Positions 24,495 through 32,381 of a stretch of DNA of 64,000 bases are shown piece after piece. The stretch is taken from assembly GCF_012933445.1 (NCBI RefSeq), contig NZ_JABBNC010000026.1, positions 62,001-126,000 of the forward strand, in the 5' to 3' direction. Under the pieces are notes generated by a model. It was not told where the DNA came from and made no database searches. It saw only the letters and a program-made list of their open reading frames with translations. The position numbers were made by a program, and so were the translations under genes. Each line of letters begins with the position of its first letter. Within the stretch, counting starts at the first letter, position 1. The DNA comes from Actinoplanes sp. TBRC 11911 (GTDB taxonomy: Bacteria > Actinomycetota > Actinomycetes > Mycobacteriales > Micromonosporaceae).

Positions 24495-25612
24495 CCGTGC
24501 AGACTGGCCGTGTGCGCAAGACATCCCGCCGGATGGCGGACGGCCGCGAGATCATCTACTTCGACGACACCCCGCCGTACCCGGCCCGCGAGGCGGTGGA
24601 CACGCGGCCGCTGCCGCCCGCCGACGAGCAGCCGACACCGCAGATGCGCTTCGATCCGCTGACCGGCGAGTGGATCGCGGTGGCCGCGGCCCGCAACGAC
24701 CGCACCTTCCTGCCGGCCGCCGACCAGGACCCCCTCTCCCCGACCGTGCCGGGCGGTTTCCCGACCGAGATCGCCGAGTCCGACTACGACGTGGTGGTCT
24801 TCGAAAACCGGTTCCCGTCGTTCTCGCCGCGCGCCACCGAACCGGCCTCGGCGATCGACGGCGATCCGCTGTGGCCGGTGCGGCCCGCGTCCGGGCGTAC
24901 CGAAGTGGTGGTCTTCTCCTCCGAGGCACAGGGTTCGTTCGGCTCGTTGTCGGCGTCCCGCGCCCGTACGGTGATCGACGCCTGGGCCGACCGCACCACG
25001 GCGCTGTCCGAGGTGCCGACCGTGGAGCACGTGTTCATCTTCGAGAACCGCGGCCGCGAGATCGGGGTGACGCTGCCGCATCCGCACGGGCAGATCTACG
25101 CGTTCCCGTTCGTGCCGCCGAAGATGACCACGATGCTCGCCCGCGCCGCCGCGCACACCCGCGAGACCGGCCGGAACCTGTTCCGCGACGTCCTCGACGC
25201 GGAACGCAAGGCCGGAACCCGGGTGGTGGCGTCGTCCGCGCACTGGACCGCGTACGTGCCCGCGGCCGCCCGGTGGCCGGTCGAGGTGCACCTGGCGCCG
25301 AACCGGGACGTCGCGGACCTGCCCGCCCTGACCGACGAGGAACGCGACGACCTGGCCGTCGTCTACCTCGACGTGCTCGGCCGGCTGGACCGCTACTACC
25401 CCGGAGTGGACACGCTGCCGTACATCTCCGGGGTCTTCCAGGCGCCGGTGACCCGCGACCGTGACCTGTTCCGCCTGCACCTGCAGGTGTTCTCGATCCT
25501 GCGGGCGCCCGGCAAGCTGAAGTACCTGGCCGGCGTCGAGTCGGCGATGGCGTCGTGGGTCAACGACACGACGCCCGAGCAGGTGGCCGCGCGTCTGCGC
25601 GAAGTGGCCTGA
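24491..25612 (+). CDS. galT: galactose-1-phosphate uridylyltransferase
   Basis: 373 residues. RFDPLTGEWIAVAAARNDRT is the conserved N-terminus, VVVFENRFPSF follows, and the catalytic motif HPHGQ lies in VTLPHPHGQIYAFPF, where the second His forms the uridylyl intermediate. It swaps UMP between UDP-glucose and galactose 1-phosphate in the Leloir pathway. galK and galE are not in the window. The four-base ATGA overlap with the beta-galactosidase gene couples their translation. The metal-binding Cys pair of some family members is absent, as in many actinomycete enzymes. Confidence 0.95.
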   Translation: MTVQTGRVRKTSRRMADGREIIYFDDTPPYPAREAVDTRPLPPADEQPTPQMRFDPLTGEWIAVAAARNDRTFLPAADQDPLSPTVPGGFPTEIAESDYDVVVFENRFPSFSPRATEPASAIDGDPLWPVRPASGRTEVVVFSSEAQGSFGSLSASRARTVIDAWADRTTALSEVPTVEHVFIFENRGREIGVTLPHPHGQIYAFPFVPPKMTTMLARAAAHTRETGRNLFRDVLDAERKAGTRVVASSAHWTAYVPAAARWPVEVHLAPNRDVADLPALTDEERDDLAVVYLDVLGRLDRYYPGVDTLPYISGVFQAPVTRDRDLFRLHLQVFSILRAPGKLKYLAGVESAMASWVNDTTPEQVAARLREVA

Positions 25613-25616
25613 GCGG

Positions 25617-26408
25617 CTAGCCCGGCCCGAACGTGGGCCGGGCTTTCCGCGCCAGGCACACGTCGGTGAACAGGGCCAGGTGGATGACGCCGCCGTGCCG
25701 GTCCACGATGTCGCCCACCGCGGCCAGCGCCTTCTCCCGCTCGGCCGGGTCGAGCAGGCGGTAGGTCGACGTCGAGTCCAGCAGCTTGAGATAGTCGGCG
25801 GTCGCGTACGAGATCTCCTCACGGAACCGGACCGTGGTCACGTCACCGAAGCGCGGATCCTTCTCCAGTTCGGCCTCCGGCCACATCCCGTACGCCTCGT
25901 CCCAGTCACCCGCCCGCACCCCGAAGCCGGACGCCAGATCCGTGTCGCGCGGATTGACCCGGGCCAGGTCGGCGTGCAGGGCCGGATCGATGACGCCGAC
26001 CGGATTCCAGAAGATCGCCACGATCCCGTCCGGGTTCAGCGCCGCGGCGGCGAGGTCCCACCGGCGTACCGGGTCCGTCCAATGCCACGACGTGGCGGCG
26101 AGCAGCATGTCCCGGGGCCGGTCCCCGGGTGACCAGTCCTCGAACGCACACACCTCGACGCTTACCTCGGGGGCGTTGGCGCGCAGCAGCTGAGCCATCT
26201 TCGGGTCGGGTTCCACGCAGGTCATCTCGACACCCGCCGCGGCGAACAGCACGGTGGCCTTGCCGGTGCCCGCGCCGACCTCGACGGCCGTGCGATGACC
26301 CGGACCGGCGTACCGCAGCACCTCGCCCACCAGGCCCTCGTGATACCCGGGGCGGGCGGCGTCGTAATTGTCGGCGGCGCCGCCGAAAACGTTCTGCACG
26401 GCGTGCAT
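25617..26408 (-). CDS. class I SAM-dependent methyltransferase
   Basis: 263 residues. Motif I is AVEVGAGTGKATVLFAAAG, followed by the acidic strand end VEPDPKMAQLL and the motif RDMLLAATSWHWTDP. The N-terminal FGGAADNYDAARPGYH is typical of UbiE/type 11 methyltransferases of unknown target in actinomycetes. ATG at 26408 begins the conserved part; upstream in-frame codons are not conserved in character and the ribosome site is weak. It converges with the galactoside operon, and its last codons form part of the hairpin at 25619-25644. Confidence 0.88.
   Translation of the reverse strand: MHAVQNVFGGAADNYDAARPGYHEGLVGEVLRYAGPGHRTAVEVGAGTGKATVLFAAAGVEMTCVEPDPKMAQLLRANAPEVSVEVCAFEDWSPGDRPRDMLLAATSWHWTDPVRRWDLAAAALNPDGIVAIFWNPVGVIDPALHADLARVNPRDTDLASGFGVRAGDWDEAYGMWPEAELEKDPRFGDVTTVRFREEISYATADYLKLLDSTSTYRLLDPAEREKALAAVGDIVDRHGGVIHLALFTDVCLARKARPTFGPG
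25619..25644 (+). terminator. terminator of the galactoside operon
   Basis: AGCCCGGCCC (25619-25628) pairs perfectly with GGGCCGGGCT (25635-25644), loop GAACGT, then TTT. It begins 7 bases past the galT stop and lies inside the last codons of the converging methyltransferase gene. Confidence 0.8.
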
Positions 26409-26561
26409 CGTCGCCGAGGTGGGCGAGAGGCGCCACCGAGTTATCCGGTTCTTCCTTCTCCCGGAGTGACGTGGGCCTCCTTTCAGAATGAAATTTCCCG
26501 AGGTCGTAGCTGGTTTTGCAGGGTGCGCGACGACATCGCGCGCGAGGGAAGGAACCAGACC

Positions 26562-26813
26562 ATGAAGCAGGGAATCCACCCGCAGTACGGCTACGTCGTG
26601 TACCGCGACCGCAACGCCGACTACGCCTTTCTGACGCGCTCGACCGCGACCAGCGACAAAACGGTCACCTGGGAGGACGGCAACGAGTACCCGGTGATCG
26701 ACGTGCAGATCTCGGCCGCCAGCCACCCGTTCTGGACCGGTCGCCAGCGGCTGATCGACTCCGCGGGCCGTGTCGAGAAGTTCCGCCAGAAGTACGCGAA
26801 GTTCCAGCGCTAA
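26562..26813 (+). CDS. rpmE2: 50S ribosomal protein L31 type B
   Basis: 83 residues. MKQGIHPQYGYVVYRD, then FLTRSTATSD and the C-terminal SHPFWTGRQRLIDSAGRVEK match type B L31. The CxxC zinc ligands of type A L31 are absent, so this is the zinc-independent form, which in many actinobacteria replaces the zinc form when zinc is scarce. GGAAGGA lies 8 bases before the ATG. I looked for a Zur box upstream and saw only a short TTTCA/TGAAA inverted repeat (26481-26493) with the halves in the wrong order. A strong terminator follows, so the gene is monocistronic. Confidence 0.96.
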   Translation: MKQGIHPQYGYVVYRDRNADYAFLTRSTATSDKTVTWEDGNEYPVIDVQISAASHPFWTGRQRLIDSAGRVEKFRQKYAKFQR

Positions 26814-26820
26814 GAGCCAC

Positions 26821-26859
26821 CGAAACGCCGGCCGGGCGTGCTGCCCGGCCGGCGTTTCG
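26821..26859 (+). terminator. strong intrinsic terminator of rpmE2
   Basis: A perfect 17-bp stem, CGAAACGCCGGCCGGGC (26821-26837) with its complement (26843-26859), loop GTGCT, 7 bases past the stop. Confidence 0.93.
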
Positions 26860-27695
26860 CGTCTCCGTTACTGGGCGTTTCGCGGCTGTAAGACCGCTCG
26901 CACGGCTTGCCTAATTCGTCCGATTATTTCGGCATAAAGCAGGATTTAGTCTGCATCGTCCGACTGTGAAGCGAACGGGCTGCCCGCACTTCGCCCACCA
27001 CCGCGGCCATACCCTTCGACGTCGGCCGTGTTGTCTCACTATTCGGTCACAGGGCACCCGCATCGTGGACGATCGTCCGAAGAGGACGGTTGATTTACCC
27101 GTATCGCACCTTTTGCCACCGCCATTTTCCGCCTGATTTCGAGACCTTGGAGAGTTACGCCCACATACGAGCCCCAACTCTCCAAGGTCTCGAAAATGGC
27201 GGGGTGCGGACGCCCGACGAGCCTTCGTGCCCCCGAAACGGCGTTCCGGCTTCGCGTCTGACTGGCGTGTTGTCACATCGGGGCTTCGGGAGCATGTCCT
27301 TCTTCTGCTGCCGCCCGCGAACAGCTCGTCGCCGCGTGTGATTCGCCCGCGAAACCGAGGTCACCGGCGAAACACCCGCGGCCGACGATGCATCATGCAC
27401 GGCCGGCCGAGTCATACGTGGCGGGCAGCTCACCCGTAGCCCACGATCATGCGTGGCCGGCGCGAATTATACCCGGGTAGGGCGAGCCCAAGGACGGCCG
27501 CGGGTCCGGTTCGCCGTTGTTCGGCCACAACGCCACCGCCCCTGCCCGGTTGCGGCCACCTCCCCTTCGCCGACGCCCCGGAAACCTGCGCCCGGCTCAT
27601 CCTCGAAACCGCCTGACAGACAGCCCCCACCAGCCCTATTGGCGCCCCGCCAACAGCCTGCTACGTTTCGCCCTACCCGTCCCCGGAGGCACGCC
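26860..27695. other. gene-free stretch with family A copy 2
   Basis: About 835 bases. Contains the minus-oriented family A hairpin at 27137-27195 and otherwise no supported gene. The promoter for the acyl-CoA synthetase must lie near its right end; I could not place it. A long upstream in-frame extension of that gene exists from 27453 but is low-complexity and without a ribosome site. Confidence 0.6.
27100..27200 (-). repeat. repeat family A, copy 2 (inverted orientation)
   Basis: The longest stem of the family: 20 bp, TTTCGAGACCTTGGAGAGTT (27137-27156) with its exact complement (27176-27195), loop 19 nt. Read on the minus strand the loop contains GGCTCGTATGTGGGCG, as in the other copies. 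The downstream tail is diverged (GGTGCGATACGGG in place of CATAGTGGGAT), and the head is barely recognisable. Confidence 0.8.
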
Positions 27696-29339
27696 ATGAA
27701 CGAACCCTCCACAATGTGCGAAGCGTTCCACCGGACCGTCGCGCAGCGCCCGGACGCGATCGCCCTCCGCGGCACCACCTCCCACACCTGGGCCGACTAC
27801 GCCGCCCGTGCCGCCGCGATCGCCGGTGGCCTGGCCGCCGCCGGTGTCGAGAAAGGTGACACCGTCGCCCTGCTGCTGAGCAACCGGCCCGAGTTCCACT
27901 TCGCCGACACCGCCGTGCAGCACCTGCGCGCGGTCCCCTTCTCCTGCTACAACACGTCGTCGCCGGAGCAGCTCCGCTTCCTGATGGGCGCCTCCGGAGC
28001 CCGCGTCGCCATCACCGAGCAGCGCCTCGCCCCGGCCCTGCGCGGCAGCGTGAACACGATCCTGCTGGTCGACGACCTCCCCGCCTGGGAACGCCCGGGC
28101 TTCGACCTCGCGAGCGCCGCCACCACGGTCCGGCCCGACGACCTGCTCACGCTCGTCTACACGTCCGGCACCACGGGCCGTCCCAAGGGTGTCGAGATCA
28201 CCCACGCCAACATGGTCGCCATGGTCGCCGCGACCGCCCCGATGTTCGGCGTCCGGGCCGGCGACCGTCTCGTCTCGTTCCTGCCCGCCGCGCACATCGC
28301 CGACCGCCTGAACTCGCACTACCTCCACCTCTGGGCCGGCACCGAGGTCACCTGCCTGCCGGACATCCGCGACCTGGCCGCCGCCCTGGTCGAGGTGCGG
28401 CCGACGCTGTTCGGCGCGGTGCCCGAGGTGTGGCAGCGCATCGTCACCAGCATCCGGAACCTGAGCGACCCCACCCAGCGCGCGGCCGTCGCCCAGGCCG
28501 TCGAGATCGGCCTGCGCCACCAGCACACCCGGGCGGCCGGCGACGAACTGGCCATGCTGCACCGGGCCGCCGAGCACCGCGTCCTCGCCCCGCTGCGGGC
28601 CAAGCTCGGCCTCGACCAGGTCCGCGTCGCCGTCACCGCGGCCGCCCCCACGCCGCCGGAGGTCGTCGAGTTCATCAACGCGATCGGGGTGCCGCTCATC
28701 GAGGCCTGGGGCATGTCCGAGCTGTCCGGCGTGGGCACGATGGTGCCACCGGGCACGGTCCGCTCCGGCACGATCGGCCTGCCCATTCCGGCGGTCGAGG
28801 CCCGCCTGCTCGACGACGGTGAGCTGCTGGTCCGCGGCCCGACGGTGACCCGCGGCTACAAGGATCAGCCGGACGAGACCGCCGCCGCGATCGACCCGGA
28901 CGGCTGGCTGCACACCGGGGACATCGCCACCCGCGACGAGGACGGCTACCTGCACCTCATCGACCGGAAGAAGGACCTGCTCATCACGACCGGCGGCAAG
29001 AACATCGCACCGGCCGCGGTGGAGCTCGCGCTGAAGACGCATTGCCCGCTGATCGGTCAGGCCGTCGTGGTCGGTGACGCCCGCCCGCACCTAACCGCGC
29101 TGATCGTCCTGGACCCGGAGATGGTCCGCGGCATGGACGACGAGACGATCGCCGCGTCGATCGGCAAGGGCGTCGAGGCGGCCAACGCCACCCTGTCGCG
29201 GCCGGAGCAGGTCCGCGCGTTCGACGTGCTCACCGAGCCGTGGCCGCCGGGCGGCGATCTGGTCACCCCGACCATGAAGGTCCGGCGCCGGGCGGTGCTC
29301 GCCCGCTACGCCGACCGGATCGAGGCGCTGTACCGATGA
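27696..29339 (+). CDS. AMP-forming long-chain acyl-CoA synthetase
   Basis: 547 residues. The P-loop signature TLVYTSGTTGRPKGVEITH, the IEAWGMSELSGVGTM adenylate-binding region, GWLHTGDIATRDEDGYLHLID and DRKKDLLITTGGKNIAP with the following Lys-bearing C-terminal domain define an ANL-family acyl-CoA ligase of the FadD15 type. It activates a fatty acid with ATP and loads it on CoA. ATG at 27696 follows GGAGG at good spacing, so the extended frame upstream is not used. It overlaps by 4 bases the remnant of a Baeyer-Villiger monooxygenase, once presumably its operon partner. Confidence 0.93.
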   Translation: MNEPSTMCEAFHRTVAQRPDAIALRGTTSHTWADYAARAAAIAGGLAAAGVEKGDTVALLLSNRPEFHFADTAVQHLRAVPFSCYNTSSPEQLRFLMGASGARVAITEQRLAPALRGSVNTILLVDDLPAWERPGFDLASAATTVRPDDLLTLVYTSGTTGRPKGVEITHANMVAMVAATAPMFGVRAGDRLVSFLPAAHIADRLNSHYLHLWAGTEVTCLPDIRDLAAALVEVRPTLFGAVPEVWQRIVTSIRNLSDPTQRAAVAQAVEIGLRHQHTRAAGDELAMLHRAAEHRVLAPLRAKLGLDQVRVAVTAAAPTPPEVVEFINAIGVPLIEAWGMSELSGVGTMVPPGTVRSGTIGLPIPAVEARLLDDGELLVRGPTVTRGYKDQPDETAAAIDPDGWLHTGDIATRDEDGYLHLIDRKKDLLITTGGKNIAPAAVELALKTHCPLIGQAVVVGDARPHLTALIVLDPEMVRGMDDETIAASIGKGVEAANATLSRPEQVRAFDVLTEPWPPGGDLVTPTMKVRRRAVLARYADRIEALYR

Positions 29340-29513
29340 AGGTCGCCATCATCGGCGCCGGCTTCGGCGGGGTCGCGGCCGCGGCGGCGCTCCTCGAGGC
29401 CGGCTTCGACGACGTGCTGCTGCTGGAGAAGGCGGACCGGATCGGCGTGGCCCGGCACGGCCGCCGAATACCGCCGCCGCACCAGCACCCTGAATGCCGC
29501 GGACTTTTGCTGA
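29336..29513 (+). pseudogene. Baeyer-Villiger monooxygenase collapsed by internal deletion
   Basis: The first ~37 codons encode an intact FAD-binding start, MKVAIIGAGFGGVAAAAALL then EKADRIG. Directly after, in the +1 frame from 29448, comes WPGTAAEYRRRTSTLNAADF followed by a stop at 29511: this is the characteristic C-terminal end of flavin monooxygenases of the BVMO family. Some 430 or more codons between the two ends are missing. The ATGA overlap with the upstream synthetase gene is kept, so the deletion is probably recent on a gene that was in an operon with it. Confidence 0.8.
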
Positions 29514-29544
29514 TCGCACTCCGCCTGCTTGCCCTCACCACGAT

Positions 29545-29865
29545 CTAGAGCGGCCAGTGGCCGGCGACGATCGCGCCGATAGCGGCCGCCGCCTCGACCA
29601 CCGTCCGGGTGCTGCCGGCGCTGGCGGCGAGTTGACGCAACCGGCTCTGGACATGGCCCCGGGCCTCCGGCGTGCCGTCCGCTATCTCGCCCCGAATCGC
29701 GGCGATCTCCCGGTCCGCGTACGAGGGGTCGGGGTGTTCGTCACGGATCGCGGTCAGCAGGCCGCGAACCTGGTCCCCGGGCGCGGCGTAGTTGTTCTGG
29801 GTGTTGGTGTTCTGGCCGCCGAAGTTCTGGATGCCGCCGTGGAAGCTCATGTCGCCGAAATTCAT
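29545..29865 (-). CDS. small soluble protein with N-terminal amyloid-like motif
   Basis: 106 residues. Residues about 9-26, HGGIQNFGGQNTNTQNN, form a short Asn/Gln/Gly-rich motif almost the same as the C-terminus of the membrane protein encoded just upstream (GGQQNFGGKNTNVQNN). The remaining ~80 residues are predicted helical, with a pattern of conserved-looking Ala/Leu/Arg heptads (AAIRGEIADGTPEARGHVQS) and a hydrophobic end AAAIGAIVAGHW that could insert in a membrane. The start overlaps the upstream stop (ATGA). Gly-Asn-Gln motifs of this kind resemble bacterial amyloid signalling motifs found on receptor/effector pairs; that assignment is inference. Function otherwise unknown. Confidence 0.75.
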   Translation of the reverse strand: MNFGDMSFHGGIQNFGGQNTNTQNNYAAPGDQVRGLLTAIRDEHPDPSYADREIAAIRGEIADGTPEARGHVQSRLRQLAASAGSTRTVVEAAAAIGAIVAGHWPL

Positions 29866-31610
29866 CGTGCGCCCGTCTTCGGAGGGGTGCCGAGGTTGTT
29901 CTGCACGTTCGTGTTCTTGCCCCCGAAGTTCTGCTGGCCCCCGATGAAGGTGGCGTTGTCGATGGACACCGACGCGACGGCGTTGCGCAGTTCCGACGTG
30001 TCGACGCCGCGCTCGTCGAGGTGGTCGAGGACGGCCTCGGTGACGGCGCGGTCGAGGAGCTTCATGTACTTACCGGAGTCCAGGACCTGCATGAACTTCA
30101 CCGTCGGACGCTGCGCCGCCAGCTCGCGGACGCTGAAACGGGCGCCGTAGTCGTAGTAGCGGAACTCGTCGGCCAACCGAGCCGAGCGAGTCATCCGGCC
30201 GGACAGCCGGACGGTGTCCCATCCGAGCCGGACCAGATGCGCCGGCCCGAGGATGTTGTCGTGCAGGAAAGCCCTCAGCGTGTGCGCCGCCGCCTGCGCC
30301 GGGATGCGTTCCGGGCGCAGGTTGTCGACGAGGTGGTAGCGCCGACGGACCTGCGGCATCACCGTGCACACGAACTCGGTGTAGAGCATGCCACCCTCGA
30401 CGGCCAGGTGAACGAACGCCGTCACGCCGATCCCGGAGTCCTGAGCGGGAAGCACGAGCCTGCCGTCGGACGTGCGGATCTCCTTGCCGCTGGCCGGAAC
30501 CACCGCCCGGAGGTAGTGCCGCAGCCCGCCCTGCGGATTGTCCATGATCGCGTCGATCGTCTCGGGCGAGGCCATGGTGCGCGGTGTCCTGGTCTGCGGG
30601 TCGATCAGCGGATCGTCGCCGCGCCGGTTCCCGTCCGCCACCAGGTACGGCACGACGTAGATGTTGGGGATGCGTTCGCCGTCGCGCAGCCGCGGGTCGC
30701 GCAACCCGAGGACCGCATCGTGCACGCGCCGGTTCAGTGAGGCGCTGTCGATGGGCACCCGGCCGTCCCCGTTCTTGGAGCGCAACGGCGTGGCCAGCGA
30801 CCAGCTGTGCTCGACCCAGCCGGCGCCGGCGAACGGGTCGACGTCCTGCACACAGATGTTGCCCCGCTGCATCGCCGCGACCACGCCGAGCCGCCATTCG
30901 ATGCGGGAGTTGCCGGTGTGCGGCACCGACGGTACGACCCCGGGAGCCAGCTCGGTGGTGAGGATGCCGTACGCCTGCCGCCGCGACAGGAACAACGCCA
31001 GGAACATCGCGATCGCCAGCCCGATCGGGGCGAGCAGCGAGAGGACCAGCATCCCACCGGCGAACGCGCCACCGAGGTCCGGGGTCGACACGCCGCCGCT
31101 GTCCCCGAACGGGCTCGACGTGCCGGACAGCCCCATCGACCCGACCACGCCGGCGAGCAGGAACTGGAACAGAAAATAGCCCGCGAGGCACATCGCGAGG
31201 ACGGCGATCACCGCCAGGCCCGCCAGCCGCACCGATCGCGGCATCTGTCGCACCGCTGACGAGCGCACCCCCACCACCACGGCGCACAGACCCAGCCACA
31301 CGAGCGTCAGGGATCCGCTGAGACAGAGCCCGACGAGCAGCAGCCCGGTGACGATGGCGTACCGGGCCAGCAGCAGACGGCGGGCACGCAGGCAGTGCCG
31401 GACGACCGGGTCCAGATCGAAGTCGTACGAGGGCGGTACCGCCTTGCGTTCCGACTCGACGACCTCGCGGATCACCGCGTTGGCGAAACCGGCGTCCAGA
31501 TAGGGCGCCCCGCACAGCTGCCGGGTGGTGTCGTTCAGCCTGGTTCCCGGTGCGTACAACGGCATGCGCAGCAGCGGCTCATCGGGTCCACGTTGGTGCG
31601 GATAACCCAT
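29862..31610 (-). CDS. polytopic membrane protein with C-terminal amyloid-like motif
   Basis: 582 residues. A cytoplasmic N-terminus of ~75 residues, then about five to six membrane helices in residues 75-215 (LLLARYAIVTGLLLVGLCLS, SVRLAGLAVIAVLAMCLAGY and others), and a ~365-residue soluble part. I do not recognise the soluble part; it has no kinase, protease, NTPase or TIR signature I could see. The last 30 residues carry IGGQQNFGGKNTNVQNN, matching the N-terminal motif of the small protein encoded next in the operon with a 4-base overlap. Placement of one motif on a membrane protein and its partner on a small helical protein suggests a signalling pair working by motif co-assembly. Confidence 0.8.
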   Translation of the reverse strand: MGYPHQRGPDEPLLRMPLYAPGTRLNDTTRQLCGAPYLDAGFANAVIREVVESERKAVPPSYDFDLDPVVRHCLRARRLLLARYAIVTGLLLVGLCLSGSLTLVWLGLCAVVVGVRSSAVRQMPRSVRLAGLAVIAVLAMCLAGYFLFQFLLAGVVGSMGLSGTSSPFGDSGGVSTPDLGGAFAGGMLVLSLLAPIGLAIAMFLALFLSRRQAYGILTTELAPGVVPSVPHTGNSRIEWRLGVVAAMQRGNICVQDVDPFAGAGWVEHSWSLATPLRSKNGDGRVPIDSASLNRRVHDAVLGLRDPRLRDGERIPNIYVVPYLVADGNRRGDDPLIDPQTRTPRTMASPETIDAIMDNPQGGLRHYLRAVVPASGKEIRTSDGRLVLPAQDSGIGVTAFVHLAVEGGMLYTEFVCTVMPQVRRRYHLVDNLRPERIPAQAAAHTLRAFLHDNILGPAHLVRLGWDTVRLSGRMTRSARLADEFRYYDYGARFSVRELAAQRPTVKFMQVLDSGKYMKLLDRAVTEAVLDHLDERGVDTSELRNAVASVSIDNATFIGGQQNFGGKNTNVQNNLGTPPKTGAR

Positions 31611-31662
31611 GCCGGGAAGCTACCGTCGCGCGTAATCAGGATGACAGCCCCTGGACGGGGGA

Positions 31663-31893
31663 CGCGCCACCGCCCTCGAGGTGGTCCCGCCCAGCGACAC
31701 GGCCATGCAGGACGTCGACGCGACCCAACGCGCCGTCGACGCGCTGACCATGCCTCGCGGCATTCTGGCCGGCTTCCCCGCGGCCGACCTGTGGACCGAC
31801 GAATACGTGCTGGCCGTGGGCGGCGGCTCGCCGTTGACGGCCGGGAACATGAGCCCCGCGGCGCTCGCCGAGATGTCCTGGGTCAGCAGTCCT
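31663..31893 (+). pseudogene. fragment of a LysR-type regulator ligand domain
   Basis: The frame reads ALEVVPPSDTAMQDVDATQR, then GILAGFPAADLWTDEYVLAV and NMSPAALAEMSWV. The pattern of a small-effector domain (xxAGFPxxDLxxDEYVxVV ... LAxMxWV) is that of NodD/PbpR-like LysR substrate-binding domains. The DNA-binding domain and the rest of the ligand domain are missing, and the frame ends soon after. No ribosome site. It is best read as a relic. Confidence 0.5.
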
Positions 31894-32069
31894 AGGCCGA
31901 GTCAGTGGCCGTAGGCGATCAGCGATCTGATCGCCGTCCGTCCGCCAGCCCCGCGCATATCCGACATTCCCGAGATTTATCGGATCGGCCGGGCCGCCGG
32001 ACGGGGGGCCCGGCGCGCGGCCGCGCGGCGCTTCCATTCCGTGAGACAGGCGACCGCCTGCTGAGACCC

Positions 32070-32270
32070 GCACCCACATCATGGACCCACCGTCCGCGAT
32101 GTGAGACCGGCGTCCATTGTAGAGAGTATATCTGTCACGTAATGAGGCTTTCGCCCGGCAGTTTTTCCGGCCGAATGTGAACCTTGGAGAGTTATGGCTC
32201 GTATGTGGGCGCAACTCTCCAAGGTTCACAAAAATCCATCATGTGACCGCGGTGTCCACATAGCGGGACG
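32070..32270 (+). repeat. repeat family A, copy 3
   Basis: Perfect 17-bp stem GTGAACCTTGGAGAGTT (32177-32193) with its complement (32213-32229), loop 19 nt with GGCTCGTATGTGGGCG. The outer stem differs from other copies (GAACC for AGACC), with matching change on the other side (GGTTC for GGTCT). Head units CCACATCATGG, GATGTGAGACCGGCGTCC and a tail CCACATAGCGGGACG are recognisable. Confidence 0.85.
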
Positions 32271-32381
32271 CCCGGCCGCGAACGCATCGCCACAGCGCCT
32301 CAGCTCTGGCACCACCGCGTCAGCGGCCACACCGCGACCAGGTCACTCGCCTACCACCACGGTTAGGACTTACTCGTCTGA

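Larger units (their letters stand above)
31611..32381. other. gene-poor stretch with a LysR fragment and family A copy 3
   Basis: About 770 bases. Holds a degraded LysR ligand-domain fragment (31663-31893) and family A copy 3 (32070-32270), described separately. Nothing else supported. Confidence 0.6.

Noticed and set aside
22446..24524. 692-codon minus-strand ORF opposite the beta-galactosidase gene
   Set aside because: It mirrors the codon pattern of the GH42 gene, whose catalytic residues are intact; composition is not protein-like.
26481..26493. TTTCA/TGAAA inverted repeat as a Zur box for the L31 gene
   Set aside because: Known Zur boxes have TGAAA first and TTTCA second, with a longer core; this is the reverse order and too short.
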